DNA of 64,000 bases from Limnohabitans sp. Rim28 (GTDB lineage Bacteria > Pseudomonadota > Gammaproteobacteria > Burkholderiales > Burkholderiaceae_C). Where the stretch lies: NCBI RefSeq assembly GCF_000293865.2, contig NZ_ALKN02000002.1, positions 124,001 through 188,000 of the forward strand, in the 5' to 3' direction. Under the pieces are notes generated by a model. It was given only the letters and a program-made list of their open reading frames with translations, was not told where the DNA came from and ran no database searches. Positions 11,501 to 20,989 of the stretch are shown here, piece by piece (the stretch's first letter is position 1; every line of letters starts with the position of its first letter). The translations under genes were made by a program, and so were the position numbers.

Positions 11501-12682
11501 TTAAACGCGCTCGATGGCCAGGGAAACGCCCATGCCACCCCCGATGCACAGTGCAGCCAAGCCCTTTTGGGCCTGGGTACGCTGCATTTCGTGCAGCAAG
11601 GTCACCAAAATGCGGCATCCAGACGCGCCGATGGGGTGACCGATGGCGATGGCCCCGCCGTTGACGTTGACCTTGGCCGGATCGATGTCCAGCGCCTGGT
11701 TCACGGCGCAAGCTTGCGCGGCGAAGGCTTCGTTGAGTTCGAACAGGTCAACATCTTGGGCTTTCCAACCCGCACGGGCCAGCGCTTTTTGCGAAGCCGG
11801 CACCGGGCCCATGCCCATGGTGGCCGGGTCGAGGCCGCTGGTGCCGAAAGCCACAATGCGCGCCAAGGGTTTGAGGCCCAAGGCAGCGGCCTTCTTGGCC
11901 GACATGACCAGCACAGCGGCAGCGCCATCGTTGATGCCCGAGGCGTTGCCCGCCGTCACGCTGCCCGCCTTGTCAAAGGCTGGGCGCAAACCGGCCAACA
12001 CTTCCACGGTGGTTTTCTTGTTGATGAACTCGTCGGTGTTGAACACCAGCGCATCGCCCTTGCGCTGAGGGATCAGCACGTCGACGATTTCGTCCTTGAA
12101 TTTGCCCGCGTCTTGCGCGGCAGAGGCTTTGCGCTGGCTGCCTGCGGCCAGGGCGTCTTGCATGTCACGGGTGATGCCATGGGCCTTCGCCACGTTTTCG
12201 GCGGTGATGCCCATGTGGTACTGGTTGTACACATCCCACAGGCCATCCACGATCATGGTGTCGGTCATTTTCCAGTCGCCCATGCGCTGGCCGTCGCGGC
12301 TGCCATTCAAAACGTGTGGGCTGGCGCTCATGTTTTCTTGGCCACCAGCGATCACGATGTCGCTGTCACCCCATGCCACCGCTTGCGCGGCCAACATCAC
12401 GGCCTTGAGGCCCGAGCCGCACACGGCGTTGATGGTCAGGGCCGGGGTTTCTTTGGCCACACCGGCTTTCATCATGGCTTGGCGGGCGGGGTTTTGACCC
12501 ACGCCTGCGGCCAGAACCTGGCCCATGATGACCTCACCAATGGCGTCCACGGGCAAACCGCTGCGCTCCAACAAACCCTTGATGACGATGCTGCCCAACT
12601 CGGTGGCGGGGGTTTTGGCGAGCGTGCCACCAAATTTGCCCACGGCTGTGCGAGCGGCTGCGACGATGACGATGTCTTCCAT
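11501..12682 (-). CDS. phaA: Acetyl-CoA C-acetyltransferase (beta-ketothiolase)
   Basis: Condenses two acetyl-CoA to acetoacetyl-CoA, the entry to PHB synthesis. It is 393 residues, the standard biosynthetic thiolase length. The nucleophilic cysteine is Cys88 in AVCGSGLKAV. The GHPIGASGCRI histidine and the second cysteine in LCIGGGMG are present near the C-terminus. It lies 22 bp downstream of phaC and 33 bp upstream of phaB. A 569-residue open frame on the opposite strand is a codon-bias shadow. Confidence 0.97.
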   Translation of the reverse strand: MEDIVIVAAARTAVGKFGGTLAKTPATELGSIVIKGLLERSGLPVDAIGEVIMGQVLAAGVGQNPARQAMMKAGVAKETPALTINAVCGSGLKAVMLAAQAVAWGDSDIVIAGGQENMSASPHVLNGSRDGQRMGDWKMTDTMIVDGLWDVYNQYHMGITAENVAKAHGITRDMQDALAAGSQRKASAAQDAGKFKDEIVDVLIPQRKGDALVFNTDEFINKKTTVEVLAGLRPAFDKAGSVTAGNASGINDGAAAVLVMSAKKAAALGLKPLARIVAFGTSGLDPATMGMGPVPASQKALARAGWKAQDVDLFELNEAFAAQACAVNQALDIDPAKVNVNGGAIAIGHPIGASGCRILVTLLHEMQRTQAQKGLAALCIGGGMGVSLAIERV

Positions 12683-12704
12683 TTTTGTCTCCAGTAAAAA
12701 TCAA

Positions 12705-14420
12705 TCAGGCTTTGGCTTTGACGTAGCGGCCGGGGGCTGCTTCGATGGCCTTGTATTTCGCGGCTTTGCCATAGGTTTTGGGGGCGGCAATTTGTTTGCC
12801 CGCATGACCCTTGAGCCAGTTGGACCAATCGGTCCACCAGCTGCCGGGCACCTCTTTGGCGCTGCCAATCCAGTCGTTCACATCGGCCGGGAACTTGCTG
12901 CCTTCGCTCAACCAGTGGCTGCGCTTTTGGGCCGCAGGCGGGTTGATGACACCGGCAATGTGACCCGAGGCGCCCATGACAAAACGCTTTTTGCCAGGCA
13001 GCACTTGCGTGCTGGCATAAGCGCCGCCAATGGGCACGATGTGGTCTTCGCGTGAGCCGTAGATGTAGACCGGCATGTCAACCTTGCCCAGATCAATGGC
13101 CTCGCCGCAAACTCTGACCTTGCCGGGTTGGACCAAGTTGTTTTCGAGGTAGGTGTTGCGCAGGTACCAAGCGTAGAAAGGGCCTGGCAAGTTGGTCGAG
13201 TCGCTGTTCCAGTACAACAGGTCAAACGGCGGCGGTGTCTCGCCCTTGAGGTAGTTGCCCACCACATAGTTCCAAACCAGATCGTTGGGGCGCAAAAAGC
13301 TGAAGGTGGAGGCCAGGTCTTGGCCTTTGAGCAAACCGCCTTGGCCCATTTGCTGCTCGCGGAACTTGACGAAGTTCTCGTCAATGAACACATCCAGAAT
13401 GCCGGTGTCGATGAAGTTGATCAGCGTGGTGAGAAAGGTGGCGCTGGCCACAGGTTTTTCACCCCTTGCAGCCAACACGGCCAAGGCGGTCGACAAGATG
13501 GTGCCGCCCACGCAAAAGCCCAAAGCATTGATCTTGGGTGCGCCCGTGATGGCCTGCACCGTGTGGATGGCCTCAATGGCGGCGTGCTCGATGTAGTCGT
13601 CCCAGGTCTTTTGCGCCATCGACTCGTCAGGGTTGCGCCAGCTCACCACAAAGGTGCGGTGGCCTTGGCTGACCGCATACCGGATGAGCGAGTTGGTCGG
13701 CTGCAGGTCCAGGATGTAAAACTTGTTGATGCAGGGTGGCACCAACAAAAATGGCTTTTCGTAGACCTTGGCGGTGAGTGGTTTGTATTCGATGAGCTGG
13801 AAAAACGCGTTCTCAAAAACGACCGCACCTTCGGTGGTGGCGACGTTTTTGCCCACTTCAAACAGGCTCTCGTCGGTCATGGACACATGGCCCTGTTGCA
13901 TGTCGTGCATCAGGTTTTGCACGCCTTTGGCAATGCTCTCGCCCTGGGTTTCGATGGCTTTCTTTTGCGCCTCTGCGTTGAAGGCCAAGAAATTGCTGGG
14001 CGCGGCGGCCGCCACCCATTGCTCAATGCCAAAGCGGATTCGGGTACGGGTTTTCTCGTCGGCATCGACCGCGTCGGCCAAACCCATGAGGGTGCGGGCG
14101 TTGAGCAAATAGCTTGCAGCATTGAAAGCGGCCATCGGGTTGGAGGCCCAGGCCTCACCCGAAAAACGGCGGTCCTTCACTTGGAGGCTGTTTTGCAGAC
14201 TTTGATTCCACAAATCAGAAGCGTCTTTGAAGTACTGTGCTTGAAGGTCTTGCAGCTTTTGAGGTGAAAACTTGACCATGGGCGTTGCCTCTGGCCCAGA
14301 TTTCAAGCCCCCTAAGTCGATGGTCTGAAAATGCCGCATGGCTTCACCCCAACTTTTCGTGAGCTGGCTTTGAAAACCTTCACCCATTTGGGACCAAAAT
14401 TCCGGGGTAGCAGCGCTCAT
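12705..14420 (-). CDS. phaC: Class I poly(3-hydroxyalkanoate) synthase
   Basis: Polymerises (R)-3-hydroxyacyl-CoA into PHA on granules. At 571 residues it matches class I synthases that act without PhaE or PhaR subunits. The lipase-like box GFCVGG holds the catalytic Cys303; the aspartate is in REDHIVPIGG and the histidine in GASGHIAGVINPP. The N-terminal domain (1-200) is helical and less conserved. It is the first gene of the operon. No phasin or PhaR gene is visible nearby. Confidence 0.97.
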   Translation of the reverse strand: MSAATPEFWSQMGEGFQSQLTKSWGEAMRHFQTIDLGGLKSGPEATPMVKFSPQKLQDLQAQYFKDASDLWNQSLQNSLQVKDRRFSGEAWASNPMAAFNAASYLLNARTLMGLADAVDADEKTRTRIRFGIEQWVAAAAPSNFLAFNAEAQKKAIETQGESIAKGVQNLMHDMQQGHVSMTDESLFEVGKNVATTEGAVVFENAFFQLIEYKPLTAKVYEKPFLLVPPCINKFYILDLQPTNSLIRYAVSQGHRTFVVSWRNPDESMAQKTWDDYIEHAAIEAIHTVQAITGAPKINALGFCVGGTILSTALAVLAARGEKPVASATFLTTLINFIDTGILDVFIDENFVKFREQQMGQGGLLKGQDLASTFSFLRPNDLVWNYVVGNYLKGETPPPFDLLYWNSDSTNLPGPFYAWYLRNTYLENNLVQPGKVRVCGEAIDLGKVDMPVYIYGSREDHIVPIGGAYASTQVLPGKKRFVMGASGHIAGVINPPAAQKRSHWLSEGSKFPADVNDWIGSAKEVPGSWWTDWSNWLKGHAGKQIAAPKTYGKAAKYKAIEAAPGRYVKAKA

Positions 14421-14509
14421 GACAGGTCTCCTGAATCCACATATTTGTGTAATCTATGGAACAGAGTATCTTTCAATTTGATGTCACCTAAATTACAACT
14501 GGAAAAAAG

Positions 14510-14833
14510 ATGTACTTGATCGTCATTGCTTGGCTTTATGTCACTTTGCTGATGGCCTTGGCCGAAGCTTTCAGTTCACAGGGCAGCGTCCTGGGCGCCA
14601 TCATCACTTTTGTGCTCTATGGCCTTTTACCGATGGGCTTGGTGGTTTACCTGATGGGAACCCCATTGCGGCGCAAAGCGATCCGAAAATCCGAACAATT
14701 GGCCCGGGATGCGTACGAGGCCTCCAAGACGCCAGTCGGCTCAAGCCCCCAACCAGATGCAGGCGGCCATGCGACCGCTTTGCCCGAGAGCACGGCTGTC
14801 CCTGCGGTGAGAAAAGAAGAGTTGCGGCTGTGA
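14510..14833 (+). CDS. Small membrane protein of unknown function
   Basis: 107 residues. Two hydrophobic segments, LIVIAWLYVTLLMALAEAF (2-20) and GAIITFVLYGLLPMGLVVYL (about 29-48), are followed by a basic stretch and a soluble tail. It is divergent from phaC, 89 bp apart, and its last 93 bp overlap the 3' end of pgeF on the other strand. I do not recognise a characterised family. The hydrophobic hairpin and basic linker look like a real protein, but the C-terminal tail shares coding constraint with pgeF and may be partly free to vary. Confidence 0.7.
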   Translation: MYLIVIAWLYVTLLMALAEAFSSQGSVLGAIITFVLYGLLPMGLVVYLMGTPLRRKAIRKSEQLARDAYEASKTPVGSSPQPDAGGHATALPESTAVPAVRKEELRL

Positions 14834-15541
14834 AACAGTGCACCAAACAGGTGCCCCATCATTGCCGTGAACATGTCGAACACCCAAGGCCTGCAAACGC
14901 AGGCGGGCCAAACCCGCCAAATTGGCCTTGAACTGGCCATTCGACTGCGCTTCAAACATCGACCGAATCGCTGCCGAACCGTCGTCAAAGGCGTGCAGGA
15001 CGTCTGCCCCGACCTCAAAAGCATCTGGACCGATGCACGGCCCCAACCAAGCCATCACATGGGACACATCACAGCCGGCCTGGGACAAGTCCGAGATCAG
15101 GGTCTCCAGAACACCTTGGCCTTGTGGTCCTGCCAAACCCCGCCAGCCCGCATGGGCTGCAGCCACCCACTGGCCTTTGGCATCACACAGCAGCACCGGC
15201 AAACAATCGGCCACCATGATGGCGCAAGCCACCTGTGTCCCTTGGGTCCAGCAGGCATCGGCCACCGAACCATCCGGGCTGGCACCGGACAGATGGACGG
15301 AATGGACGCCATGCACTTGTTTTAAAAAAACGGGGCGCCTGCCCAACAAGTGCGTCAAATGATCCCGGTTGGCTTGAACATGTGCGGGCACATCACCGAC
15401 GTGGTCACCCAAGTTCATGCTGTTCCACGGTGCTGCTGATGCCCCTGCCTCGCGGTTGGTCATGACCGCTTGGACGCGGTCGGGCGCTGGCCAATTCGGC
15501 CTTATCCAACGGGCAGGAAAATGGTTCATCTGGAAAATCAT
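14741..15541 (-). CDS. pgeF: Peptidoglycan editing factor PgeF / purine nucleoside phosphorylase YfiH family
   Basis: 266-residue cytoplasmic protein of the DUF152/YfiH family. Members clear wrongly charged UDP-MurNAc peptides and show purine nucleoside phosphorylase or laccase-like activity. The zinc-site motifs are present: KQVHGVHSVHL, DCLPVLLCD and AAAHAGWRGLA (Cys and His ligands). The end SHRRDSRALGQSGRMAACIW is the family's usual C-terminus, so the 93-bp overlap with the convergent small membrane gene is real. The start is at 15541; an ATG four codons inside (15529) is equally possible. Confidence 0.92.
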   Translation of the reverse strand: MIFQMNHFPARWIRPNWPAPDRVQAVMTNREAGASAAPWNSMNLGDHVGDVPAHVQANRDHLTHLLGRRPVFLKQVHGVHSVHLSGASPDGSVADACWTQGTQVACAIMVADCLPVLLCDAKGQWVAAAHAGWRGLAGPQGQGVLETLISDLSQAGCDVSHVMAWLGPCIGPDAFEVGADVLHAFDDGSAAIRSMFEAQSNGQFKANLAGLARLRLQALGVRHVHGNDGAPVWCTVSQPQLFFSHRRDSRALGQSGRMAACIWLGA

Positions 15542-15587
15542 AAGGCCAGCGCCGCCGAAAAATCTGGTTTTATTGTGTAATTGCCCA

Positions 15588-16361
15588 ATGAGTCACATTG
15601 CCCAAGCTGATGCGCCTGAGCTGCCTTGGATCGCCGAGGGGGAGGCCCTGCCCTGCCCAGACAGGGCTTGGGGTGCGAACGCACCCGCTCCAGGCTTGCT
15701 GGCTGCGGGCGCTGATTTGTCTGCGGCCCGACTGCTGGAGGCTTACAGCCAGGGTATTTTTCCGTGGTTCAGTGAAGGCCAACCTGTGCTTTGGTGGAGT
15801 CCAGATCCCCGCATGGTATTGATGACCTCTCAATTTCGTCTGCACCGGTCCTTGCGCAAATCTTTGCAGCGCTGGACCTTGACCCCCGGATTTGAACTCT
15901 GCTTTGACCGAGATTTTCCGCAAGTGATTCGACAATGCGCGGCCTCTGCCCGCCATGGCCAAAAGGGCACGTGGATCGTGCCCCAGATGGTCGAAGCTTA
16001 CGAGGCACTTCATCAAAAAGGTTGGGCCCACAGCAGTGAAGTCTGGCATCAGGGCCATCTGGTGGCAGGTCTTTACTTTGTCAATTTAGGGCAAGCCGTC
16101 TTTGGCGAATCCATGTTCACCACCATCACGGACGGCTCCAAAATGGCCTTGGCCAATTTGGTGAGCGCCTGTCTGCAAAATGGTGTGCATGCCATCGACT
16201 GCCAACAAAACACCGGGCACTTGGCATCACTGGGCGCTCAGGAAATGCCGCGTAGCCACTTTTTGGCTGAGGTTCAACAAGCGCTTGATGGGCCGGCCAT
16301 CGATTGGCGATCTCAGACCTTGAATTGGCAAACCCTCCAGTCTTTGAAAGGTTGTCAGTGA
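15588..16361 (+). CDS. aat: Leucyl/phenylalanyl-tRNA-protein transferase
   Basis: Transfers Leu or Phe from tRNA to proteins with N-terminal Lys or Arg, marking them for ClpS/ClpAP. The ATG at 15588 gives 257 residues and the family N-terminus; the open frame extends further upstream without conservation. Conserved motifs are [32 protein letters not shown] and [19 protein letters not shown], with the end containing [15 protein letters not shown]. Its TGA overlaps the GTG start of bpt. Confidence 0.95.
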   Translation: MSHIAQADAPELPWIAEGEALPCPDRAWGANAPAPGLLAAGADLSAARLLEAYSQGIFPWFSEGQPVLWWSPDPRMVLMTSQFRLHRSLRKSLQRWTLTPGFELCFDRDFPQVIRQCAASARHGQKGTWIVPQMVEAYEALHQKGWAHSSEVWHQGHLVAGLYFVNLGQAVFGESMFTTITDGSKMALANLVSACLQNGVHAIDCQQNTGHLASLGAQEMPRSHFLAEVQQALDGPAIDWRSQTLNWQTLQSLKGCQ

Positions 16362-17095
16362 CCCACCTCAAAGATTTACCGCTTCAAGCCCTGCAGTTTT
16401 ATGCCACGGCCCCCTATGCCTGCAGTTACCTGCCAGAACGCTCGGCTCGTTCCCAAGTGGCGACACCCAGCCACCTGATTCAAAACGAGGTCTATTCAGA
16501 TTTGGTCTCTCAAGGCTTTCGCCGAAGTGGACTGTTCACATACAGGCCCTACTGCGATGGTTGCCAAGCCTGCCAGCCCCTGCGTGTCCTGGTGTCTGAC
16601 TTCAAGCCCGACCGCAGTCAACGCCGTGCAGCACTGGCCCACCAAAATTTGCGTGCCCGGGTCTTGGACTTGCATTTCAATGATGAACATTACGCGCTGT
16701 ATTTGAACTACCAGAACTCGCGCCACCCAGGCGGCGGCATGGACCACGACAGCATTGACCAATACAGCCAGTTTTTGCTGCAAAGCCGCGTCAACTCCCG
16801 CATCGTTGAATTCAGAGAGCCCGACGAAGGTGAGCACTTGGGTACGCTCAAGATGGTCAGCATCGTAGACGTCCTCAACAATGGCTTGTCTGCGGTGTAC
16901 ACCTTCTACGACCCGGATGCAAAGGCCAGCTATGGCACTTTCGGGGTTCTGTGGCAGATTCAACAAGCCGTCCAACTGGGCTTGGATTATGTCTACCTCG
17001 GTTACTGGATTGAAGACAGCCCCAAAATGAACTACAAGTCTCGGTTCAAGCCCAGCGAGCTGCTGATCAAGGGGGAATGGATACCCATGGCTTGA
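16358..17095 (+). CDS. bpt: Aspartate/glutamate leucyltransferase Bpt (Ate1-like)
   Basis: Adds leucine to proteins with N-terminal Asp or Glu. Often annotated as arginyltransferase because of similarity to eukaryotic Ate1. The GTG at 16358 overlaps the aat stop as GTGA, with AAAGG just upstream, and gives 245 residues, the normal length. The N-terminal Cys cluster [11 protein letters not shown] (about 59-69) and the GNAT-like core with [19 protein letters not shown] and [18 protein letters not shown] are present. Pairing with aat completes the bacterial N-degron branch in a single transcript. Confidence 0.94.
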   Translation: MTHLKDLPLQALQFYATAPYACSYLPERSARSQVATPSHLIQNEVYSDLVSQGFRRSGLFTYRPYCDGCQACQPLRVLVSDFKPDRSQRRAALAHQNLRARVLDLHFNDEHYALYLNYQNSRHPGGGMDHDSIDQYSQFLLQSRVNSRIVEFREPDEGEHLGTLKMVSIVDVLNNGLSAVYTFYDPDAKASYGTFGVLWQIQQAVQLGLDYVYLGYWIEDSPKMNYKSRFKPSELLIKGEWIPMA

Positions 17096-17172
17096 CGTCC
17101 TGCACACTGTGCCGAGCTTGTAAAACTTGCGTAATTTCACAGTGTAAAATTATGGTGCATCTGAAGTACACG

Positions 17173-17952
17173 ATGAAAAAAGACCCAGCGCTCACCTCCA
17201 CGCCCACCATTCAGGTCATTGAACGCATGTTCACCCTGATCGATGTTTTGGCGTCCCGGGAAGAGGCCATCTCACTCAAAGAGATCAGCCAAAAAACAGG
17301 TCTCCACCCTTCAACAGCCCACCGCATTCTGAATGACTTGGCCTCAGGCCGATTTGTTGACCGTCCGGAAGCTGGCAGCTACCGCTTGGGCATCCGCTTG
17401 CTGGAACTGGGCAATTTGGTCAAAGGTCGTTTGAATGTCCGAGACGCAGCCTTGACCCCCATGCGTGAGTTGCACAAGTTGATCCAACAACCCGTCAATT
17501 TGAGCATGCGCCAAGGCGATGAAATCGTGTACATCGAACGCGCCTACAGCGAACGCTCTGGCATGCAGGTGGTGCGCGCCATCGGGGGGCGAGCGCCCTT
17601 GCACCTGACCTCGGTGGGCAAGCTTTTTTTGGCGGCCGATGACCCCTTGCGCGTGCGATCGTATGCCGCTCGCACGGGCTTGTCTGGCCAAACGCGCAAC
17701 AGCATCACGCAGTTGCAAGTCCTGGAAAGAGAGCTGACACGGGTGAAACAGTCGGGTTTTGCGCGCGACAACGAGGAACTGGAGTTGGGCGTTCGGTGCA
17801 TTGCAGCCGGCATTTACGACGACCAAGGCAAGCTTTTGGCAGGCTTGTCCATCTCGGCCCCGGCCGACCGACTGGACGAAAGCTGGTTACCCAAATTGCA
17901 GGAAACTGCAAGGGCCATTTCCAGCACCTTGGGTTATCCCATCGCGCCCTGA
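17173..17952 (+). CDS. IclR-family transcriptional regulator
   Basis: 259 residues from the ATG at 17173 (MKKDPAL); an ATG at 17152 would add seven residues. The N-terminal winged helix-turn-helix has ISLKEISQKTGLHPSTAHRI (about 35-54) and the C-terminal effector domain (about 90-255) has RAIGGRAPLHLTSVGKLFL and GFARDNEELELGVRCIAAGI, as in IclR proteins that bind small carboxylic acids. No adjacent catabolic operon identifies its target; the next gene is on the other strand. Confidence 0.92.
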   Translation: MKKDPALTSTPTIQVIERMFTLIDVLASREEAISLKEISQKTGLHPSTAHRILNDLASGRFVDRPEAGSYRLGIRLLELGNLVKGRLNVRDAALTPMRELHKLIQQPVNLSMRQGDEIVYIERAYSERSGMQVVRAIGGRAPLHLTSVGKLFLAADDPLRVRSYAARTGLSGQTRNSITQLQVLERELTRVKQSGFARDNEELELGVRCIAAGIYDDQGKLLAGLSISAPADRLDESWLPKLQETARAISSTLGYPIAP

Positions 17953-17999
17953 GAAAAGCGCTGACCAAGGGTCAGGCAGACGGCAAGCCCCAGTCGGCT

Positions 18000-19199
18000 T
18001 CAGCCCGGCAAATATTGACGTGGAAGCGACTGACCTGAATGCAGGGGCGGCTTGCTTTCCAGCCAGTTGCGAACCCGTTCAGCATCACCCAAGCGGCTGA
18101 GTTTGCCGGCCGAATCCAGAAAAACCATGATCAGCTTTCGGCCCGATACCTGGGTTTGCATGACCAAACAGCGGCCAGCTTCTGAGATGTACCCGGTTTT
18201 TTGTAAGCCGATGTCCCAAGCCGGATTCTTGACCAAACGGTTGGTGTTGTTGTACTGCAAAGTGCGGCGTCCCACTTCGACTTCACGGCCATGAGAAGTT
18301 GACAACTCACGCAGCATGGACTCTTTGTAAGCCACCGAAACCAACACCGCCAAATCGCTGGCGCTGGATTGGTTGCGGCTCGACAAGCCAGTGGGTTCCA
18401 CATAGCGCGTGTCTTTCATGCCCAATTGCTTGGCGCGCATGTTCATGCGGTCGACAAAGTGATCCATGCCGCCTGGGAAAGTGCGTCCCAAGGCATTGGC
18501 CGCACGGTTTTCACTGGACATGAGAGACAGGTGCATCAAATCGCCCCGACTCAGAACGGTGCCCACCGCCAAACGTGAAGAACTGCCTTTTTCGGTGTCC
18601 ACATCGTCTTGTGTGATTCTGATCGGCTCGTCCATGGAGAGCTTGGACTCGGCAATCACCAAGCCTGTCATCAGCTTGGTCAAAGAGGCGATGGGCAAAA
18701 CCGCCTGGTCGTTTTTGCGGTACAACACCTCGTGGGTGTCTTGGTCAACCACCAGCGCCACACTGGAGTGCAGATCCAGCGCGTCCGATGTGGCGTGCAA
18801 ACCTGCCATTTGTCCAAAAGAAGCACGAACTGGACGCGCTTGCTGTGCACTGTTGAGGTTGCTGCGCTCAAGGCGCGCCTGTTTGACTGCAGACGGGGCA
18901 TTTTTGGCCGACTTGCCGGCTGACTTGTTGGCCGATGGTTGGGCCCCTGGCGCCTTGGCTCTTTGCACCGAACTGTTTTTAGATGCTGTGCTCTTGGCTT
19001 TGGCTTTGGGGTTGTCTTGGACCTTGGATTTGGCGGTTTGACCCTTGTTCACCGCCGCAGGCTTGTCTTTTTTCTTTGAAGATGAATCCGCCGATTTTTG
19101 GGCTGTTTGGCCAGATTGGGCGTGCACCTGGGTGGCCGACAAACCCAGCGACAACAGCACCATCAACAGCATGGCACCAAAACTCGGCTTAACGCGCAT
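18000..19199 (-). CDS. D-alanyl-D-alanine endopeptidase/carboxypeptidase (peptidase S11, PBP7-like)
   Basis: Periplasmic low-molecular-weight penicillin-binding protein. From the ATG ending at 19199 it is 399 residues with a signal peptide (MRVKPSFGAMLLMVLLSLGL, cleavage after VHA near 27). A Lys/Ala/Ser-rich low-complexity linker covers about 30-110. The catalytic S11 domain has SLTK (Ser172, Lys175), SEN (Ser229, Asn231) and QKTG. No strong ribosome-binding site precedes this ATG, so a TTG start at 19283 or nearby is not excluded. No PBP5 C-terminal domain is seen, which favours PbpG. Confidence 0.9.
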   Translation of the reverse strand: MRVKPSFGAMLLMVLLSLGLSATQVHAQSGQTAQKSADSSSKKKDKPAAVNKGQTAKSKVQDNPKAKAKSTASKNSSVQRAKAPGAQPSANKSAGKSAKNAPSAVKQARLERSNLNSAQQARPVRASFGQMAGLHATSDALDLHSSVALVVDQDTHEVLYRKNDQAVLPIASLTKLMTGLVIAESKLSMDEPIRITQDDVDTEKGSSSRLAVGTVLSRGDLMHLSLMSSENRAANALGRTFPGGMDHFVDRMNMRAKQLGMKDTRYVEPTGLSSRNQSSASDLAVLVSVAYKESMLRELSTSHGREVEVGRRTLQYNNTNRLVKNPAWDIGLQKTGYISEAGRCLVMQTQVSGRKLIMVFLDSAGKLSRLGDAERVRNWLESKPPLHSGQSLPRQYLPG

Positions 19200-19288
19200 T
19201 TCGGCAAAGTTTGAAAGGAGAGCGGTGTTCAATGGCGCATCCTGTGAGTTCGTTGTGCGGTTCAAAGGCTGTAGTGTATACAAATAAA

Positions 19289-19322
19289 AAAGTCACGCAA
19301 GAACAATAACTTGCGTGACTTT
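19289..19322 (-). terminator. Terminator downstream of leuA
   Basis: Perfect 13-bp inverted repeat AAAGTCACGCAAG / CTTGCGTGACTTT with an 8-nt loop, 34 bp past the leuA stop. On the minus strand it is followed by a T-rich run. It sits between leuA and the downstream S11 peptidase gene, separating their transcription. Confidence 0.85.
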
Positions 19323-19355
19323 ATTGAAGCCAAGTGATACTTACAAAGAACTCAA

Positions 19356-20894
19356 TTAACCTTGGGCCGCCACCCGATCGGCCTTGCTTTGCAGTTTATT
19401 GAGCGCACTCAAGTAGGCTTTGGCTGAGGCCACCACGATGTCCGGGTCAGACCCCACGCCATTGACCACTCGGCCACTGTTTTGCAAGCGAACGGTCACT
19501 TCGCCTTGACTCTCGGTGGACCCGCTGATGGCATTGACGGAATAAAGCACCATTTCAGCACCGCTTTTGACTTGCGACTCGATCGCTTTGAGAGAGGCGT
19601 CCACGGGTCCGTTGCCATCGGATTCGCTGCGTACCTCTTTGCCCGCAATGGTGAAAACCACCGCAGCATGGGGCCGTTCGCCCGTTTCGCTGCGCTGCGA
19701 CATCGACACAAAGCCATATTGCTCTTTTTCTGTGGTCACACTTTCATCGCTGACCAAGGCCAGGATGTCTTCGTCAAATATCTCACTCTTGCGGTCGGCC
19801 AATTCCTTGAATTTGGCAAAGGCGTTGTTGATTTCGGTTTCGCTGTCCAGCGTGACGCCCAAATCTTGCAAGCGCTGCTTGAAGGCATTGCGCCCGCTGA
19901 GCTTGCCCAAGACGATCTTGTTGGTGGTCCAGCCCACGTCTTCTGCACGCATGATTTCATAGGTGTCGCGCGCCTTGAGCACACCATCTTGGTGAATGCC
20001 CGAGGCATGGGCAAAAGCGTTGGCGCCGACGACGGCCTTGTTGGGCTGCACCACAAAACCGGTGGTCTGACTGACCATCCGGCTGGCAGCCACGATGTGG
20101 CTGGTGTCAATGCCGATGTCGAGGCCAAAGTAATCGCGGCGTGTTTTGACCGCCATGACCACTTCTTCGAGCGAACAATTGCCCGCACGTTCGCCCAAGC
20201 CGTTGATGGTGCACTCCACCTGGCGTGCGCCGCCGATCTTCACACCGGCCAGGGAGTTGGCCACCGCCATGCCCAAATCGTTGTGGCAATGCACGGACCA
20301 AATGGCTTTGTCCGAATTGGGGATGCGCTCGCGCAAGGTGCGGATGAACTCACCGTACAACTCGGGCACGGCATAGCCCACCGTGTCGGGCACGTTGATG
20401 GTGGTGGCACCCTCGGCGATCACGGCTTCGAGCACGCGGCACAAAAAGTCCATCTCGCTGCGGTAACCGTCTTCCGGGCTGAACTCGACATCACCCACCA
20501 AATTGCGGGCAAAACGCACCGACTGCTTGGCCTGCTCAAACACCTGATCGGGTGTCATGCGCAGCTTCTTCTCCATGTGCAAGGGCGACGTGGCAATGAA
20601 GGTGTGAATACGGCCGCTGTTGGCGCCCTTCAGGGCTTCTGCAGCTCGCGCAATGTCCCGGTCGTTGGCGCGGGACAAAGAACAGATGGTGGAATCTTTG
20701 ATGGCATCGGCAATGCTTTTGACCGCCTCGAAATCACCGTTGGAGCTGGCTGCAAAACCGGCTTCGATCACGTCCACGCGCAGACGCTCCAGCTGGCGTG
20801 CAATGCGCAGCTTTTCGTCACGGGTCATGGAGGCCCCCGGCGATTGCTCGCCGTCGCGCAAAGTGGTGTCGAAAATAATCAGTTTGTCAGTCAT
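19356..20894 (-). CDS. leuA: 2-isopropylmalate synthase
   Basis: First committed step of leucine synthesis: condenses acetyl-CoA with 2-ketoisovalerate. The ATG ending at 20894 follows AGGAG by 5 nt and gives 512 residues; a GTG two codons earlier overlaps the ribosome-binding site and is less likely. The catalytic barrel has [13 protein letters not shown], the [16 protein letters not shown] metal site and NGLGERAGN. The C-terminal leucine-binding allosteric domain (about 390-500) is intact. Expression is predicted to be controlled by the leader peptide and attenuator just upstream. Confidence 0.96.
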   Translation of the reverse strand: MTDKLIIFDTTLRDGEQSPGASMTRDEKLRIARQLERLRVDVIEAGFAASSNGDFEAVKSIADAIKDSTICSLSRANDRDIARAAEALKGANSGRIHTFIATSPLHMEKKLRMTPDQVFEQAKQSVRFARNLVGDVEFSPEDGYRSEMDFLCRVLEAVIAEGATTINVPDTVGYAVPELYGEFIRTLRERIPNSDKAIWSVHCHNDLGMAVANSLAGVKIGGARQVECTINGLGERAGNCSLEEVVMAVKTRRDYFGLDIGIDTSHIVAASRMVSQTTGFVVQPNKAVVGANAFAHASGIHQDGVLKARDTYEIMRAEDVGWTTNKIVLGKLSGRNAFKQRLQDLGVTLDSETEINNAFAKFKELADRKSEIFDEDILALVSDESVTTEKEQYGFVSMSQRSETGERPHAAVVFTIAGKEVRSESDGNGPVDASLKAIESQVKSGAEMVLYSVNAISGSTESQGEVTVRLQNSGRVVNGVGSDPDIVVASAKAYLSALNKLQSKADRVAAQG

Positions 20895-20936
20895 GTTCAC
20901 TCCTGGTCAAAAACCCGCAAGTCCAAGCAAAAATGC

Positions 20937-20970
20937 AAAAGGCCCGATGCGGATGGCATTCGGGCCTTTT
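20937..20970 (-). terminator. Leucine attenuator terminator upstream of leuA
   Basis: Near-perfect stem AAAAGGCCCGATGC / GCATTCGGGCCTTTT with one bulged base and the loop GGATG, followed on the minus strand by TTTTGCATTTTT. It lies 19 nt after the stop of the leader peptide and 43 nt before the leuA start, where a termination hairpin makes sense only as an attenuator. The bases 20949-20955 (loop and base of the arm) can instead pair with 20995-21002 in the leader. Confidence 0.8.
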
Positions 20971-20989
20971 GGGAAAATGTTTGCGTGCG

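Noticed and set aside
10988..12697. 569-codon open frame on the plus strand
   Set aside because: Antisense to phaA and the start of phaB, both clearly real; composition (His, Val, Gly, Asp rich) is typical of a shadow.
17118..17150. Sigma70 promoter before the IclR gene
   Set aside because: TTG-starting boxes and TAAAAT (17145-17150) have spacings of 12 or 21 bp, neither acceptable.
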